Assembly: GCF_026210795.1 (NCBI RefSeq)
Contig: NC_089434.1
Location: forward strand, 5,146,001-5,210,000
Length of the DNA stretch: 64,000 nt
Direction of reading: 5' to 3'
From: Rhizophagus irregularis
Lineage: Eukaryota > Glomeromycota > Glomeromycetes > Glomerales > Glomeraceae
Below are positions 22,676 through 34,059 of this stretch, in pieces. Position numbers and translations under genes: made by a program. Numbering within the stretch: position 1 is the stretch's first letter; each line of letters opens with the position of its first letter. Under the pieces are notes generated by a model that worked only from the letters and a program-made list of their open reading frames with translations, did no database searches and was not told the DNA's origin.

Positions 22676-23305
22676 ATGCCTTGCCAAACACGTCGTCGTT
22701 CCTATAACGTCCATTGGAACTGGGCTATGATGGACGAACTTGTCGACATACGCCGCGACAGAAACCGCGCCTACCATAATATTAATGGTAGAAGCCGCCA
22801 TGATTTTTGGGACTCTGTTGCCAATAGGTTCATATGACTAATATCTATAATTTTCTTTAAGAAAGAATTTAAATTCAAATTAACCAATCCATTTAATTGA
22901 ATCAGAATAAATAGAATATTTCGAACGAGGGTTTCCGGGTAACAGTGCAGCCAAAAGTGGAGGAACCTCGTCAGGGATTACCATGTAAGTAAATAAATAA
23001 AATTACATTCATTTAAATTAAATGTATTTACCGAATATTCAAACTGATTTTGATATTTAGAACTATGTCCTTTATCGTAATGGTACCCCTGATCGGCCTG
23101 GGCGGCGGCTGTGGACGCGTACCGGCCAAAGATATTATCGCGAATTTAGAACGAGATTTTGGGAGAGGCCGGGTAATTATACTATAATAAAATTTTATAA
23201 TTAATATTACATTCTATTTTACGTTCACATTTTAAATTTGATAAATTTGATCAATTTTAGATACGCGTGATGATCGTAGGAGAAGGAGAAACTTACCTAC
23301 GTATC
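22676..23305 (+). CDS. Second Myb/SANT-like gene, about three exons, tentative
   Basis: Starts MPCQTRRRSYNVHWNWAMMD, then DELVDIRRDRN and DFWDSVANR. After an intron, CSQKWRNLVRDYH appears at about 22942-22983 followed by GTAAGT. A further exon (about 23061-23171) reads NYVLYRNG, RRLWTRTGQRYYREF and FWERP. A last short exon reads DDRRRRRNLPTYR. The W-x-W pattern and QKWRNL helix parallel the SANT-like protein of the large element (QCREKWNALK), and both end in an arginine-rich tail. The first intron's borders are not canonical by eye (no clear GTATGT after VANR), so it may be degenerate. Probably an accessory DNA-binding protein of another element. Confidence 0.5.
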
Positions 23306-23319
23306 GTAAGATAATTATT

Positions 23320-23680
23320 TTTATTTTTTTATTTATTAAGTCGAGAGCGTAGCCCAGTCCGTACCAAATATCGGCTGGAGACTCACGTTTTTTTTGGGCT
23401 GTGACTGATACTGACGTCCACGCCGTACAGCCTGGGTACTATTTTATAAAATAGTAGCGAACAAGTATCAAATGTATATTTTTTTATTAAGTTATAATAA
23501 AAATTAGAATTTACTTTAATTTTTAACATAAAAATTGTAAATAATAAAAAATTCGTAAATAAAAATAAATTTGCTTTCCCAAACTTAAAAAAAAAGGTGT
23601 TTATATAAAAGAAAAGGTGTTTATATTATTTTTGATTATTCAATAGTATCACATGCCCTTGTATACGTTCTACTGCATAC
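23320..23680. other. Unassigned sequence between the SANT-like gene and the 50-bp array
   Basis: Holds a moderately GC-rich segment at 23340-23455 (GTGACTGATACTGACGTCCA) that stands out from its AT-rich setting, then AT-rich sequence. It may be a piece of a SINE-like or non-autonomous repeat; I cannot show ends. Confidence 0.3.
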
Positions 23681-24230
23681 GCAGTTTACAATCTCGTAAA
23701 TTTTCGAAACGGAATATTACGCAGGTTTACAGTCTCGTAAATTTTCGAAATATTTCAACCGTAATATTACGCAGGTTTACAGTCTCGTAAATTTTCGAAA
23801 TATTTCAACCGTAATATTACGCAGGTTTACAGTTTCGTAAATTTTCGAAATATTTTAACCGTAATATTACGCAGATTTACAGTCTCGTAAATTTTCGAAA
23901 TATTTCAACCGTAATATTACGCAGGTTTACAGTTTCGTAAATTTTCGAAATATTTCAACCGTAATATTACGCAGGTTTACAGTTTCGTAAATTTTCGAAA
24001 TATTTCAACCGTAATATTACGCAGGTTTACAGTTTCGTAAATTTGCAGAATATTTTGACCGTAATATTGCGTAAATCTTACGATATTGTAAACTTACGTA
24101 ATATTTTAACCGTAATATCACATAAATCTTACGAAATTGTAAACTTACGTAATATTTTGAAATTTTTTGAAATATTATGCCATAAACTTTCATAAACTTA
24201 CAAAATCGTAAACTTACGCAATTTTTCGCG
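23680..24230. repeat. 50-bp tandem array next to the primase-helicase pseudogene
   Basis: About seven units of exactly 50 bp (GCAGGTTTAC recurs at 23721, 23771, 23821, 23921, 23971, 24021) containing AGTCTCGTAAATTTTCGAAA and CAACCGTAATATTACGC. More divergent units (GTAAACTTACGTAATATTTT) continue to the 3' end of the primase-helicase frame. The last codons of that frame (IARKIA) lie within the decayed array. Confidence 0.88.
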
Positions 24231-26999
24231 CTATAAAATTTCCTGATGTATCCACTACCCCAGAAATAGGCTCAGGTTTATCCATTACTTGGTCAGGTGG
24301 TTTGGAAGTCTTGGATGTGCCAGATGTTGAGGCGACCGGAGCACGTGTATCTTCTGCTACATAGTCGAAAAGAAGCTGGGTTGATTCGTCCTGATTACTG
24401 GCCTTCCTATCTTTACTGGTATTAGATAAAGGCGTGTTCTTTTTTGGCCGAGGCGGGATTACTTTCTGAGGAATAGTTTCTGGCACATTGAATATAGGTA
24501 TGTCTGTGGTCTCATTCTGGGATCCCTTGTTTGTGGGTATGTCATCTTGAAGTGTGTCAGAAAATTCTTCCATATCACCTAGGCCAGATTCACGGAGCTT
24601 GGCTACGATCTTGGAGCGGTCAAGTATATACTGATATACTCTTACTCCATTATCTCGTGAACGTATCCAATCAATACTAATTAGTGAAAATTTAGTTCCA
24701 GCATCCTTCTTAGCCAATGGCTTCTCTCCATTACACTCACACCATTCAAGATAATCCTGGTATACCTTTTTACAACTAAACCTATTAATACAATTTTCAG
24801 GCCAAGGTAGAATATAATCAATTATAAATCGAATAGGATTAGGAAGTTGTCTTCGCATTGTTTCTATCTTCATTTTGGTTATAGGAATTTTTCCTGGACT
24901 CCAATTTGTTAAGTTACGGCTAAGAAGGTATGACATTACTACTTCTGGTGCATCAGGATGGTCTAGAATTTCACCTAGCCGGTCAAAATATGGTATATTG
25001 CCTCTACAGCATGCAGAGACATCAAAACAGACTATACGAGAATCCCCTATATCTATTTTGAGCAGGGCATCCTGATTGCTTGTAACCATATACCCAGCAT
25101 AATCATTTATTCGTATAGTTTCAAGGCCTTTGTGTTCTATAGCTACCATTCGTTCTGTTATGAGTGATTTGAGATGCCCGTTAAATCTATGCCATTTCCC
25201 ATTAGATATCCCAGTCTCATTCATAACAATAAGCTTTTGAGCTTGGATGGCACTATTAAAACGCCCAAGAATTTTCTCCAGATCTGACGTTGCGAAATGG
25301 AAGTGTGACTCCAAGACTTTATCACCAATAAAATCAGTGATGATATTTTTCCCGCACTGTTATAATGTAGATTTAAGAACTAAGATAGTTCAGGGTTTCT
25401 TCTCTGGCTTCTGAACTAAATATGCCCACCAGTTCCAGATATATTCGTTAAGCCTTTTATCCCCACTACAGATTACGTTCTTCACATGCCAGAGAATCGG
25501 ATCCATAATTTCTTTATTAATTTCTGGCGCTGGCTTAGCCAAAAATCCTATGAAAAGATTAAAGAACTTTGTATCATAAGCTGGAGTATTTAGCAGATAT
25601 GGAAGAAAATTAATATTGTGGTAAAGGATTAGACCTTTGGTAACCGCCCGATCTATTAAATTAATTAACTTCACTGGCTCTCCTCCTAGCTCAACTAAGT
25701 TAACTTCATACTTGGCAAGATCTAGTTTTAGCGCCATAACAAAATAAAGCCCACCATTTGTATCCTCTGTCTTGAGTACCCATAATCTTGATGTTATTTG
25801 AATACAGGCAACTGTTGCCTGAATTGCATCATAAATCTCATTACGAGAAAATTTTCGCCCAGAGGTGCTCATATCAATTAAATCCCCCTATACGAAACGG
25901 TCATTTGGGTTAGAAATGCTGGATCGGTCTAGTTTTGTAGGACTTAGGAGCTTTTGTTCTCGATCCAAGGCAGTTTCACTAATAGTAAGCTTTTTCGAAG
26001 GTTTTCTAGAGCCAGGTTCCCTATCATTGTTTGCCCGGTAGCAGAAAAAGCTGTAGGATTTTTTATTTCGAATAATATATCCATGATCACTATCATGTTC
26101 TCAGTCACATATTGGGCAGTGCGATGGAGAAATGCGTGATAGTGGAAATTTGTTGGGAAAATTTTCAGATGGATATGAGAGACTATACCCTTCAATGCTA
26201 GCTTCTTGAAGTAATGTCTCTACTAGTTCGAATTCAGCTATAGTTGTCTCATTACTTATGCTAGCATATTTTACACTTTCCGTCTCTGGAACAGCCAAGA
26301 GAGGACTGTTGTCGATGACTTCTGATTCATCATTGGGCGGACGAATCATAAAATCAAAGATAGTTCCATCTTTTGGACAAATTGCTTTTTTACACGAATG
26401 TGTACCCCTGTTTTTTTCATTGTATTTAGGCGATCCAAGTATTCGCAAGGAAAATGATCCTTTATTTGCTATATTGTCTACAATACCTTTATCCTGTAAT
26501 CCTACTGGGAGTTTTTTACGAACAAGCTCAGTAAACACTGCAACCTGAGTTATACTTGAAAGTCTCATGCCGAAAGTTAAGACATGTAGAGATATTTTTT
26601 TCTCATTACTACTTTCGGCAATAGACATAGTATTTTTATCCCATTCTGGGAATATTTCTAGGCAAGTATCTCTGAAGGCACGACAAAGTATATTTTTTGC
26701 CTGACCGCCTGAAAGCTTAGGGGTAATAGCATTTAATGTTTCTATTAGTAAATCAAAGTCTATAACAGGATGAAGTGGCTCATCTCCATCAATAAATTCG
26801 TGTAAAGAATGTCCTTTACGATCAGAGAGTATGGCTTCTATTTCATCTGCATTATCCGCGCCTAGAAAATGCCTAGGTCTAATACTATCATCGCGGATTT
26901 TGTATAGGCATTGACCAATATTGGAGGCTTTGAATCCACAATAGTAGGGGGCGGGACGTCAGAGGAGAGGAACTCTGAAAGCTCGGAATGTTCGGTCAT
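24214..26999 (-). pseudogene. Primase (AEP-like) plus SF3/D5-like helicase, decayed mainly by stops
   Basis: Minus strand from ATG 26999. After one frameshift near 26898 a single frame runs about 2.7 kb. Primase part: EFIDGDEPLHPVIDFDLL (DxD-type metal site) and ISLHVLTFGMRL (SxH-type motif), then SFSLRILGSPKY. A zinc site follows (CPIC...FFCY). The helicase part includes FIGFLAKPAPEINKEIMDP, HVKNVICSGDKRLNEYIWNW and QKPEKKP, a damaged Walker A (...CGKNI), a Walker B-like KLIVMNETG, YMVTSNQ (motif C) and a DSR arginine finger. In-frame stops: TGA about 26098, TAG about 25889, TGA about 25391, TAA about 25361; each fits a C-to-T change in CGA, CAG or CAA. Such fusions replicate DNA of viruses and virus-like elements. 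The C-terminal 100 residues are low-complexity. Confidence 0.78.
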
Positions 27000-27133
27000 A
27001 GTAAAAATATTCGGATATGTTATTTAGTATACCTGGGATTTGGTATATAATACCCTTGTAAAAAAGTTTAAAATAAAAATAAATATTATTATAGACAGTA
27101 AAAATTAACCGGAATAATATCAAATAGGAGCCG
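27000..27133. other. Short divergent intergenic region
   Basis: 134 bp between the primase start (-) and the Cys-rich fragment (+). AT-rich; it could hold a bidirectional promoter, but no motif is clear. Confidence 0.3.
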
Positions 27134-27420
27134 AATATATTTGCCAGTATCTCCCCGATGAAGGAATTGTTTGTGGAGGTGGAAATACGTGACCAGAAGG
27201 GTGTAGTATTCACTGGAAAAGATGCCAGCGATCTCTATGCAAACAAGATGGGTGTATAAGACCGACAGCATCAAAATATGGGTATTGTAATTGGCATGTA
27301 AGTAAATGCCATTCAAAAGCAAATTATCATCAAAAGAAGATGGATAAGATGTTTCGGGATGGGCAAACACCAGAAGCATTAGAACAGGCTCTTGATAAAA
27401 TGTTGCAACAAGTTAAGTTG
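27134..27420 (+). pseudogene. Small Cys-rich ORF remnant
   Basis: A frame beginning DEGIVCGGGNT, with one TGA at about 27167, continues CSIHWKRCQRSLCKQDGC, RPTASKYGYCNWHVSKC and KMFRDGQTPEALEQAL. The spaced cysteines and histidines look like a small zinc-binding protein. TGA follows NT and could be CGA. It is divergent from the primase gene and may belong to the same element. No family name assigned. Confidence 0.4.
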
Positions 27421-27832
27421 TCCCTAGAAAGTTGTCCCTAGCGAAAATTTTCTGGGGACGCTTCAGGGATGCTAAAAAGTAGGCTTTTTGACGATTTTAG
27501 AATTCTGGAAAGTCTTCTAGGTGGGTGTCCCTAGTGTCCCTAACGTCCCTATGAAAAATCGAAACTTCTAAACTTTTTTTATTTTTTAGCATATGTATAT
27601 TACACATATCATCCATATAGTATCTATATACCACCCATATAGCATACATATATAGCATAGGATAAGTTTCGAATTTTTTCCTATAACTTTACTTTTACTA
27701 AGGACACTAGGGACACTAGGGACAATCATAGAAGAACATAATCAGTAAACTTAAAACCCCAAAATCGATATCATAGTTGTCCCTAGAAAGTGTCTTCAGA
27801 AAATTTTCGCTAGGGACACTAGGGACACCCAA
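27419..27832. mobile_element. Foldback MITE with GTCCCTAG ends
   Basis: The left end GTCCCTAGAAAGTTGTCCC then TAGCGAAAATTTTCTG is mirrored at the right by CAGAAAATTTTCGCTAGGGA and CACTAGGGACAC. Further inverted GTGTCCCTAGTGTCCCTA / AAGGACACTAGGGACAC blocks lie inside, flanking an AT-rich centre of ATATAG-type repeats. No frame of interest. Target duplication not resolved. Confidence 0.75.
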
Positions 27833-28048
27833 AAAATTCGCATACACACTGCCTCGACCCAGATTAAACCATGATCGGACCTCAGAAATGCTTACAACAT
27901 CCCGCCAATATACCAGCGCAATAGTTTGGTTATAAGACGATGCATAAGTTATAATATTTTTTTCCCTTCCCCTAACCCTCCGATAGTTTTCACAACCATA
28001 CTAGAAAGAGTTCGAGGAAAATAGGAGCAGAAACAAGAGTAACGAAAA

Positions 28049-28109
28049 GGTGGCCACCCAAAGTATAAATATATATAGGAAAGAAAAGTTTTAGCTTTGG
28101 GTAGACACC
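28049..28109. repeat. Hairpin 1 of 3
   Basis: GGTGGCCACCCAAAG and CTTTGGGTAGACACC can pair (13 of 15) around a 31-base AT-rich loop. Confidence 0.6.
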
Positions 28110-28161
28110 AATGATAGGCAGGAAAGGGGTCGGAGAGGTAGAAAGCATCGAGAAGATACGC

Positions 28162-28233
28162 GAAAAATAGTATCCAAATGCAGAATTATATTAGGGAAAA
28201 AAAATAAAAGTTTTGCTTTTGGATACTATTTTC
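28162..28233. repeat. Hairpin 2 of 3
   Basis: GAAAAATAGTATCCAAA pairs with TTTGGATACTATTTTC around an A/T-rich loop. Confidence 0.65.
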
Positions 28234-28530
28234 AATAGGCAAGAAAAGGGCCAGACGCCTAGTGATCCTTGAGAATCTATACGAAAAGGATATGGGAATT
28301 ATGAATGGGCAATAATATACTTATTTGGCTGGTAGTGATAATAGTGCTCCAAAATCAGAGCATATTTTTTTCGCCCAGCACCAAGCCAAAAGAAAGTAAA
28401 CAATGTGGTAGTACCCCAAAGTGATCGATGCAATAATAACCCAAAGTAATCATACATAGGGATACCCCAAAATAGCAACCATACAAGAAAGAGTTCTAGG
28501 AAGGCTCAGGCGAAAACTAGGGACACGAAA

Positions 28531-28586
28531 AAGGATAAGTCTTCTTCGTAATCATTATATAAAATATTGGAAGAAGACTTATCCTT
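28531..28586. repeat. Hairpin 3 of 3, perfect 17-bp stem
   Basis: AAGGATAAGTCTTCTTC and GAAGAAGACTTATCCTT pair perfectly around a 22-base loop. It ends 25 bp before the plus-strand ORF at 28611. Confidence 0.75.
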
Positions 28587-28610
28587 CCTAGATATGTAGC
28601 CAGATATGAT

Positions 28611-28925
28611 ATGACAGCTAGGGTAGGCAAGAGCGCAAAATATTGGCAGAAGGCTAAGGGTCTCAAAAAATCTCTCATCAAAAAAGAGCTATCTATTGAC
28701 ATTTATGAGCGCTGTATTCTAGAAGGTGTGGAGAATAAGCCTCGGACTGCAAACTTCTTACGATGTGAAAGATTCGTCCCATATATAATTCGTCAGACAA
28801 AAAGAAGTATCAATCCACTTGACTCCAAGAGATGGATATTAAATGACCGGGTGCCTCATCCGGCAATCAAGAAATGGCAAAGCAACTATGTGAGGGTGTT
28901 CCGGTATCAGAACAGTATCACGTGA
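28611..28925 (+). CDS. C-terminal-type fragment containing KRWILND
   Basis: A 104-codon frame: KGLKKSLIKKELSIDIYERC, then CERFVPYIIRQTKRSINPLD, and SKRWILNDRV near the end. The order 'YERC...K.S..P.D.KRWIL.DG' recalls the C-terminal segment of proteins encoded by large DNA elements in fungi and arthropods, some linked to B-family polymerases; this is from memory and weak. The usual ending after KRWILNDG differs here, so the 3' end is probably frameshifted. It may be the remnant of a longer gene and could belong to the same element as the primase. Confidence 0.35.
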   Translation: MTARVGKSAKYWQKAKGLKKSLIKKELSIDIYERCILEGVENKPRTANFLRCERFVPYIIRQTKRSINPLDSKRWILNDRVPHPAIKKWQSNYVRVFRYQNSIT

Positions 28926-29462
28926 CTGGCACAGTAAGGCGCAGTATAGATTCGCTTAATTTGCTTAGCACTATAATCCATATTTTTTTCCAAAACTTTG
29001 GGACGCAATAACTTGGCATCCAGGCATCCAATTCATGCGATCTTAGCATCATTGGAAAGCTCTCAACGTTCTCTTTCAAACGACCACAAAACCGCACGAA
29101 ACTAATCACAGGAAGCCAAGATATTCCACCCTAAAGATCGGCCAGAAATTATGCCATAGTGCCGGCCAAAATCTGATCCGCAAATTAACTGTGCCACCCG
29201 ATGATTTTTTTACACCATTTCAGCAACTTAAAAGGCCAGCAAATGGGCCACACCCTCAACCTCAAATATGGCAACCAAAAGGGTCAAAGAGTGGAAAAAC
29301 CAACTTTACTCTTATACAATTGTTAAAAGGCTTCAAAATGGAAAAACAAACCTCCGCCCTGTTTAGCGACCAAACAGTCACAGACCAGTGAAAACAGATG
29401 GGTAGCAATAAAGCATCAGAAGGGGCATAGACACGTAAAAATAAGTAAGTAGGTATTAATAT
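28926..29462. other. Moderately GC-rich unassigned sequence
   Basis: Higher G+C than its surroundings. An open stretch at 29191-29391 (PPDDFFTPFQQLKRPANGPH) is low-complexity. Contains broken frames on both strands; probably part of a decayed element. Not identified. Confidence 0.3.
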
Positions 29463-30877
29463 CTCCCTATGAAAAAAGTCTGTGTGATTTTTGTTGAAAA
29501 ATCATTCAATTAAATTCACTACGATTTCTGTATATTTGACCATACAATAATTGTGCTAAAAATTGCAATAAATCACACAATTATTGCATGGTAATTCATT
29601 CAATAATTATCCTATTTTTGACCTGAATTTATACAATTATTGTGTGATTTTTGAGCCAAATTTTAGGCCATATTTTAGGAATTATAGGTTAAATTTTACA
29701 GTAATAACAGGCAATTTATAAAGTAAAATTATGAATTTTTATTGACTTAAAATATAAAAAATATACACAATATTTCATAAATAAAATACTAAATTTGATA
29801 TAATCATAAATATAAAAATTTGTAAGAAAATAAAATAAAATAAAGTATGTTAGCTTAGTAACATGAAAGTAAATTAGTAGTATCAAAAAAGAAAGTAAAT
29901 TATTAGTGTAAGTAAATTATTAGTATTAAATAAAAAAGTATGAAGTTAGTGAAGAAAGCAAATTAGTAGTGTTAAAAAGTAAATTATTAGTGTTAGTAAT
30001 AAAAAAGTATGAAGTTAGTGAAGAAAGCAAATTAGTAATGTTAAAAAGTAAATTATTAGTGTTAGTAATAAAAAAAAAGTATGAAGTTAGAAAGCAAGTT
30101 AGTAACATTAAAATGTAAAAGTTAGGAAAATAAAAAGATAAAGAACACAAGTTTTCTTACTTGATATCTTAAAAGAAAGCTGAAGAAAAGTTAAAAGGTT
30201 AAAAAAACATAAACAAAAACATTTCGCGTCATCATATTTATTTTGACGATCAGATCACGTGATCAACATATATAATTTTAAGAGTTGATTTTTACCGCTT
30301 AATTCTGGCCAAATTATAATTCCAGTCAGAACTAATTGTGTAACTTAATAAAAAGTTTTGACTTTTTTTTAGTTACAAGGTGATATAAAAATTTCACCAA
30401 TGGGTCCGGAAGATGCCCGTTTATAAGCAAATATGCAGTTGAATTTTGTGTAACCTTACTGCATAAATCACTTTACTTAGAAAAATCTATTTGTAATGGT
30501 TAAAAGTGATCTATTTGACCCTAAAAGTGGTCAAATGTAACCATACAGGTAAGATGGAAAGTAGTATAGTAGGATTACCCAAAAATTGCTTTCCGTATCC
30601 TAAATTTAAGTCTATTTTCAAGTTATACAATAATCACAATTTTTATTGTACAAAAATTGAATGTTTTCTGTATCCTAAATTTAAGCTGTATAAAGATCAC
30701 ACAAAAATTGAACATTTTCTATATCCTAAATTTAAGTTGTACAAAAATTGCATACTTTTAATATGCTTTGAAAAACTTCATAGCTATTTTTATCCAAAAA
30801 TCTGCAATAATTGTATAATTTCCACACAGACTTGAACAAATATTGTACAAAAATTGGATGATTTTTTTTCATAGGGT
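29463..30877. mobile_element. 1.4-kb AT-rich non-autonomous element with short inverted ends
   Basis: The left end CCCTATGAAAAAAGTC and the right end, read inward, CCCTATGAAAAAAAATC share about 13 bp, and blocks with GTCTGTGTG and AATCATCCAATTTT recur near both ends in different order. Inside are about 65-bp tandem repeats at 29880-30110 (AAATTATTAGTGTTAGTAAT) and about 60-bp repeats at 30590-30750 (TATCCTAAATTTAAG). No target duplication could be fixed. No transposase. Confidence 0.5.
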
Positions 30878-30897
30878 CTATAAGTAGGCATCACTAT

Positions 30898-30966
30898 GGT
30901 GTAAGTAGATAGATCAAGTAGGCATCACTATAATTATAGTGATGCCTACTTGATCTATCTACTCAC
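30898..30966. repeat. Perfect-type hairpin, about 33-bp stem
   Basis: AGTAGATAGATCAAGTAGGC followed by ATCACTATA is mirrored after a 2-base centre by TATAGTGATGCCTACTTGAT and CTATCTACT. A third direct copy of TAAGTAGGCATCACTAT lies just upstream at about 30880. Confidence 0.85.
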
Positions 30967-30979
30967 CAAGTAATACTTG

Positions 30980-32290
30980 CTGCACTTCGACGCTTACAAA
31001 AAAAAATATGGAAAGGAAATCGCATTGATTTTACCTTGTGATACATGATAGGGATCTTTATATTCTTGTATTAACCAGTTATTCCTTACAAAATCAGCTA
31101 TTCAATCTACTATTGCTAAGGATTATCTTAATTTTGATGATAGAATGAAGTCACTTATTTCTAGTGATACTTTTTTGGAATGATCTTGGGAAAATTCGAA
31201 ATTTTTTAGAAAATTTTGCTATTTTTATTAAAAAATTAAAAGGAAATAAAAAGGACCCTGGATATCTAATATAAAGGTCATAATGGACTTTTGGCCAAAA
31301 ACACCCCTTTTTGCTGAAATTCAAAAAATCGTTTTTTGTAAATATCTCAGCATCCAGTAATTCAATTTTAATGAACTTTTTTTTATTTTGTAGCCCTCAT
31401 TTAGCTCTACAATTTAACAAAAAGCTCATCAAAATTGGACCACTGGATGCCGAGATATTTACAAAAAACGATTTTTTGAGCCCTGAAAAATGGGCCAATC
31501 TGCCGAAAGTGTGACTTATGACCTGTTTTAGAGATATCCGGGGTCCTAAATGAAACATTTCTTTCTACTGCATATTTTAAATATCAGCAACTTAAAGCAC
31601 ATGTGCAAAACAATACTAATTTACCTGAAAATATTCATGAAGAAGTTGAAAAATTTGGCACAAATCGGTGGCAAAACTTCTTATACAATCCAGTTGTCAT
31701 TGTTACTTATAAATTAGATCCACGATATCGTAATAGTTGGCTTAATGTACGCATATTTAATCCTATTATTGAAAAGAAAATTTTAAGTTTAGTAGGGGAA
31801 GAATATAAGGATATAGTTTTAACAGAATTTGCCGAATATGTTGGGAAAATAGGAAGTTTTGCGCATAGCTATTTGTGGGAGATGTAATTCAAAAACCTGT
31901 TAACTGGTAGAATTTAATGAAAGAAAGATATCCAATTCTTAGTGATATAGCCATTTAAATACTTTCCATACTCGCAACTTCAGCAGCCAGTGAGAGAAAT
32001 TGGTCTACATTTGGATTTATTCATTCAAAGTTACGAAATAAATTGCATGAAAAGTGAGTAGAAAAAATTGTATGTTTTAGAATCTGCAGATATTACGTTC
32101 ATTAGAAAAGCCACTTATTATAAAGGGCTGGGTTGAGAAAGTATTGCAAAAGAAAGTTATAAGAGAAGTTGCCAAAGGTAATAATGAACAAGAAATTGAC
32201 GTTGAATCTGATTTTTCTGATTTAGATTTTCAATCCTATTCAGATTTGGAAGGATTATTGGATGAAGAATTAAATGAATTTCAAGATTAA
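30980..32290 (+). pseudogene. hAT-superfamily transposase pseudogene, 3' half
   Basis: Frames in order: AALRRLQKK, WGSL-like and AIQSTIAKDYLNFDDRMKS, then an inserted foldback (31252-31547). It continues QQLKAHVQNNTNLPENIHEE, TYKLDPRYRNSWLN and LTEFAEYVG. After frameshifts come a degenerate dimerisation region near 31970-32050 and QILRSLEKPLIIKGWVEKVL. The acidic tail ends LEGLLDEELNEFQD at 32290. The order matches plant/fungal hAT transposases whose C-terminal dimerisation block is 'ASERNWS'. The 5' half is missing; the hairpin at 30898 lies at the break. Inactive. A possible element end is the CACAACCCTA at about 32511-32525. Confidence 0.7.
31252..31547. mobile_element. 296-bp foldback inserted in the hAT pseudogene
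   Basis: Ends AGGACCCTGGATATCT and AGATATCCGGGGTCCT are inverted. The arms carry TCAAAAAATCGTTTTTTGTA and its mirror TACAAAAAACGATTTTTTGA, plus GCATCCAGT / ACTGGATGC. Only the central part is unpaired. The same AGGACCC end family recurs at 34060-34312. Confidence 0.8.
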
Positions 32291-34059
32291 TTTTTTAAAT
32301 ATAATATTGTAAATGTAATTAATTTCTTGAAAAAATAAATAAAGTAGATAAAGTGTTTCGTTTTATAAATTTTATTTAGGAAATTTTGATCACATGATAT
32401 GCTAATTTTATACCAATAGGAATCAATTTTATAATATTATATAAGATGTAAGTTACAAGGGGTCGATGTAACTTATAGCGTAAGTTACATGTATTATAAC
32501 CTATGTAACATAACTTTCACAACCCTAATGACAGCATGTTATTTTGGTAAAATTTTTACAATTTGTAAAATTTGTCAACTTATCGTCAATAAATAGTTTC
32601 AGAATAACTTCAAATTGTAATAAAAGTATTAACAAATTGGTAGCCAAAGTAAAAGATTAGGTGAAAAAATTAATTAAAAATATTTTATTAAATTATTGGA
32701 TAATATTCAATAAAACTTATTATTTGATAGATAAATCAAATTTTATTTAATTATTGTAATAATTGTAATAGCAATTTTCATTGCAATAATACATTGTAAT
32801 AGAAATAACTGATAAAAATGCAAATAATAAAAATTTATAAACAATTATTGTAAAATGCAGTATTATAATAAAATTTGTTATATTTTAATAAAAATGTTAT
32901 TATCTAACCAAATTTTTATAATTGTAAATTATTAGTGAAATTTCAGCTATTTCTAAATGGTACTGCTAAATTTTTTGTTATTATATCCAAAATTTTCTTC
33001 TTTTTGGCGGATCTCTGATATTATAATTAAAAATTATAGCTTTTTAAATTAAATTATTCAAATAAATCAACAAATTTTTTCTTTTTAAATCATTAATTTT
33101 TATAGCGTTCAACTAGCATCATAACATAATAATTGTTTTTTCTTTATTAATAAAATCATCAATATCTTTTTTTTACAATAAAGTTATCTTAGAAATACCT
33201 TGTCTAACAAATTATTATTATAATACTTCAGTTAAATATCATTGATATTTGTCAATTGAAACTGAAATAAAAAAAAGGAATAATTACTTGTTTCTGAATG
33301 AATTGACCAACCTTTCTATTCTATTAAAAAACTAGTTTCTAAAATCTCCAAATTATCTAAGTCTAATTCTTAACTATTCTAAACCTTTAACTATTACACT
33401 TGATTATTTATTATATTAACTTCTTAAGAGCATATTTTGAAGAATTTCTGACATACAAGAAGAGACATTTTAGTTCTTCTATTGTGATTAGTCATTGACT
33501 AATCACTTTTTTCACATTTATATCTATGGTCTCATTCATAGTTAACAATTTGAATTGTTATTTTAAGATAATTATTTCATTTATAATATATATGTATATA
33601 TATACTGTATATTTCATATTTGGTTTTAGGTTTTTTGTGAAAAGATTTATCCTTTTACATTTACAAGTTTAAGGCATTTTTAATTATTGAATATTTATAT
33701 AAATGAAATATTTATTTTATTTAAAAAATTAAATAATATTTTTTTTTTAATAGTATTTTTTTCCACTAATTATATTGGTATGTATTTTTAGCTATAGACT
33801 TTATTTAGTTAGTTTAATTCAATATGCAATACTTTTTATACTTTATTAATTTATATAAAAAATTAATTAAAATTAGTACAGAACTTTACCTACTACTAAG
33901 ATATATTACTAGTAGAAATTTTACTTTTATATGAAACTTTATTTTAGGATTTGCTTAAATTCTATTAGTTAATTAACTAAAAAGGAAAAAATCATAACAA
34001 TGTAATATAAAATTTCTTTTTTAGTAAGATTTTTAAAGAATTTTATATGTAAATCTTAC

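Noticed and set aside
23684-24060. Possible CRISPR array from regular 50-bp spacing
   Set aside because: The whole 50-bp unit is repeated with no unique spacers, and the setting is eukaryotic.
28517-28702. Minus-strand frame across hairpin 3
   Set aside because: Overlaps the better-supported plus-strand KRWILND frame and the hairpin.
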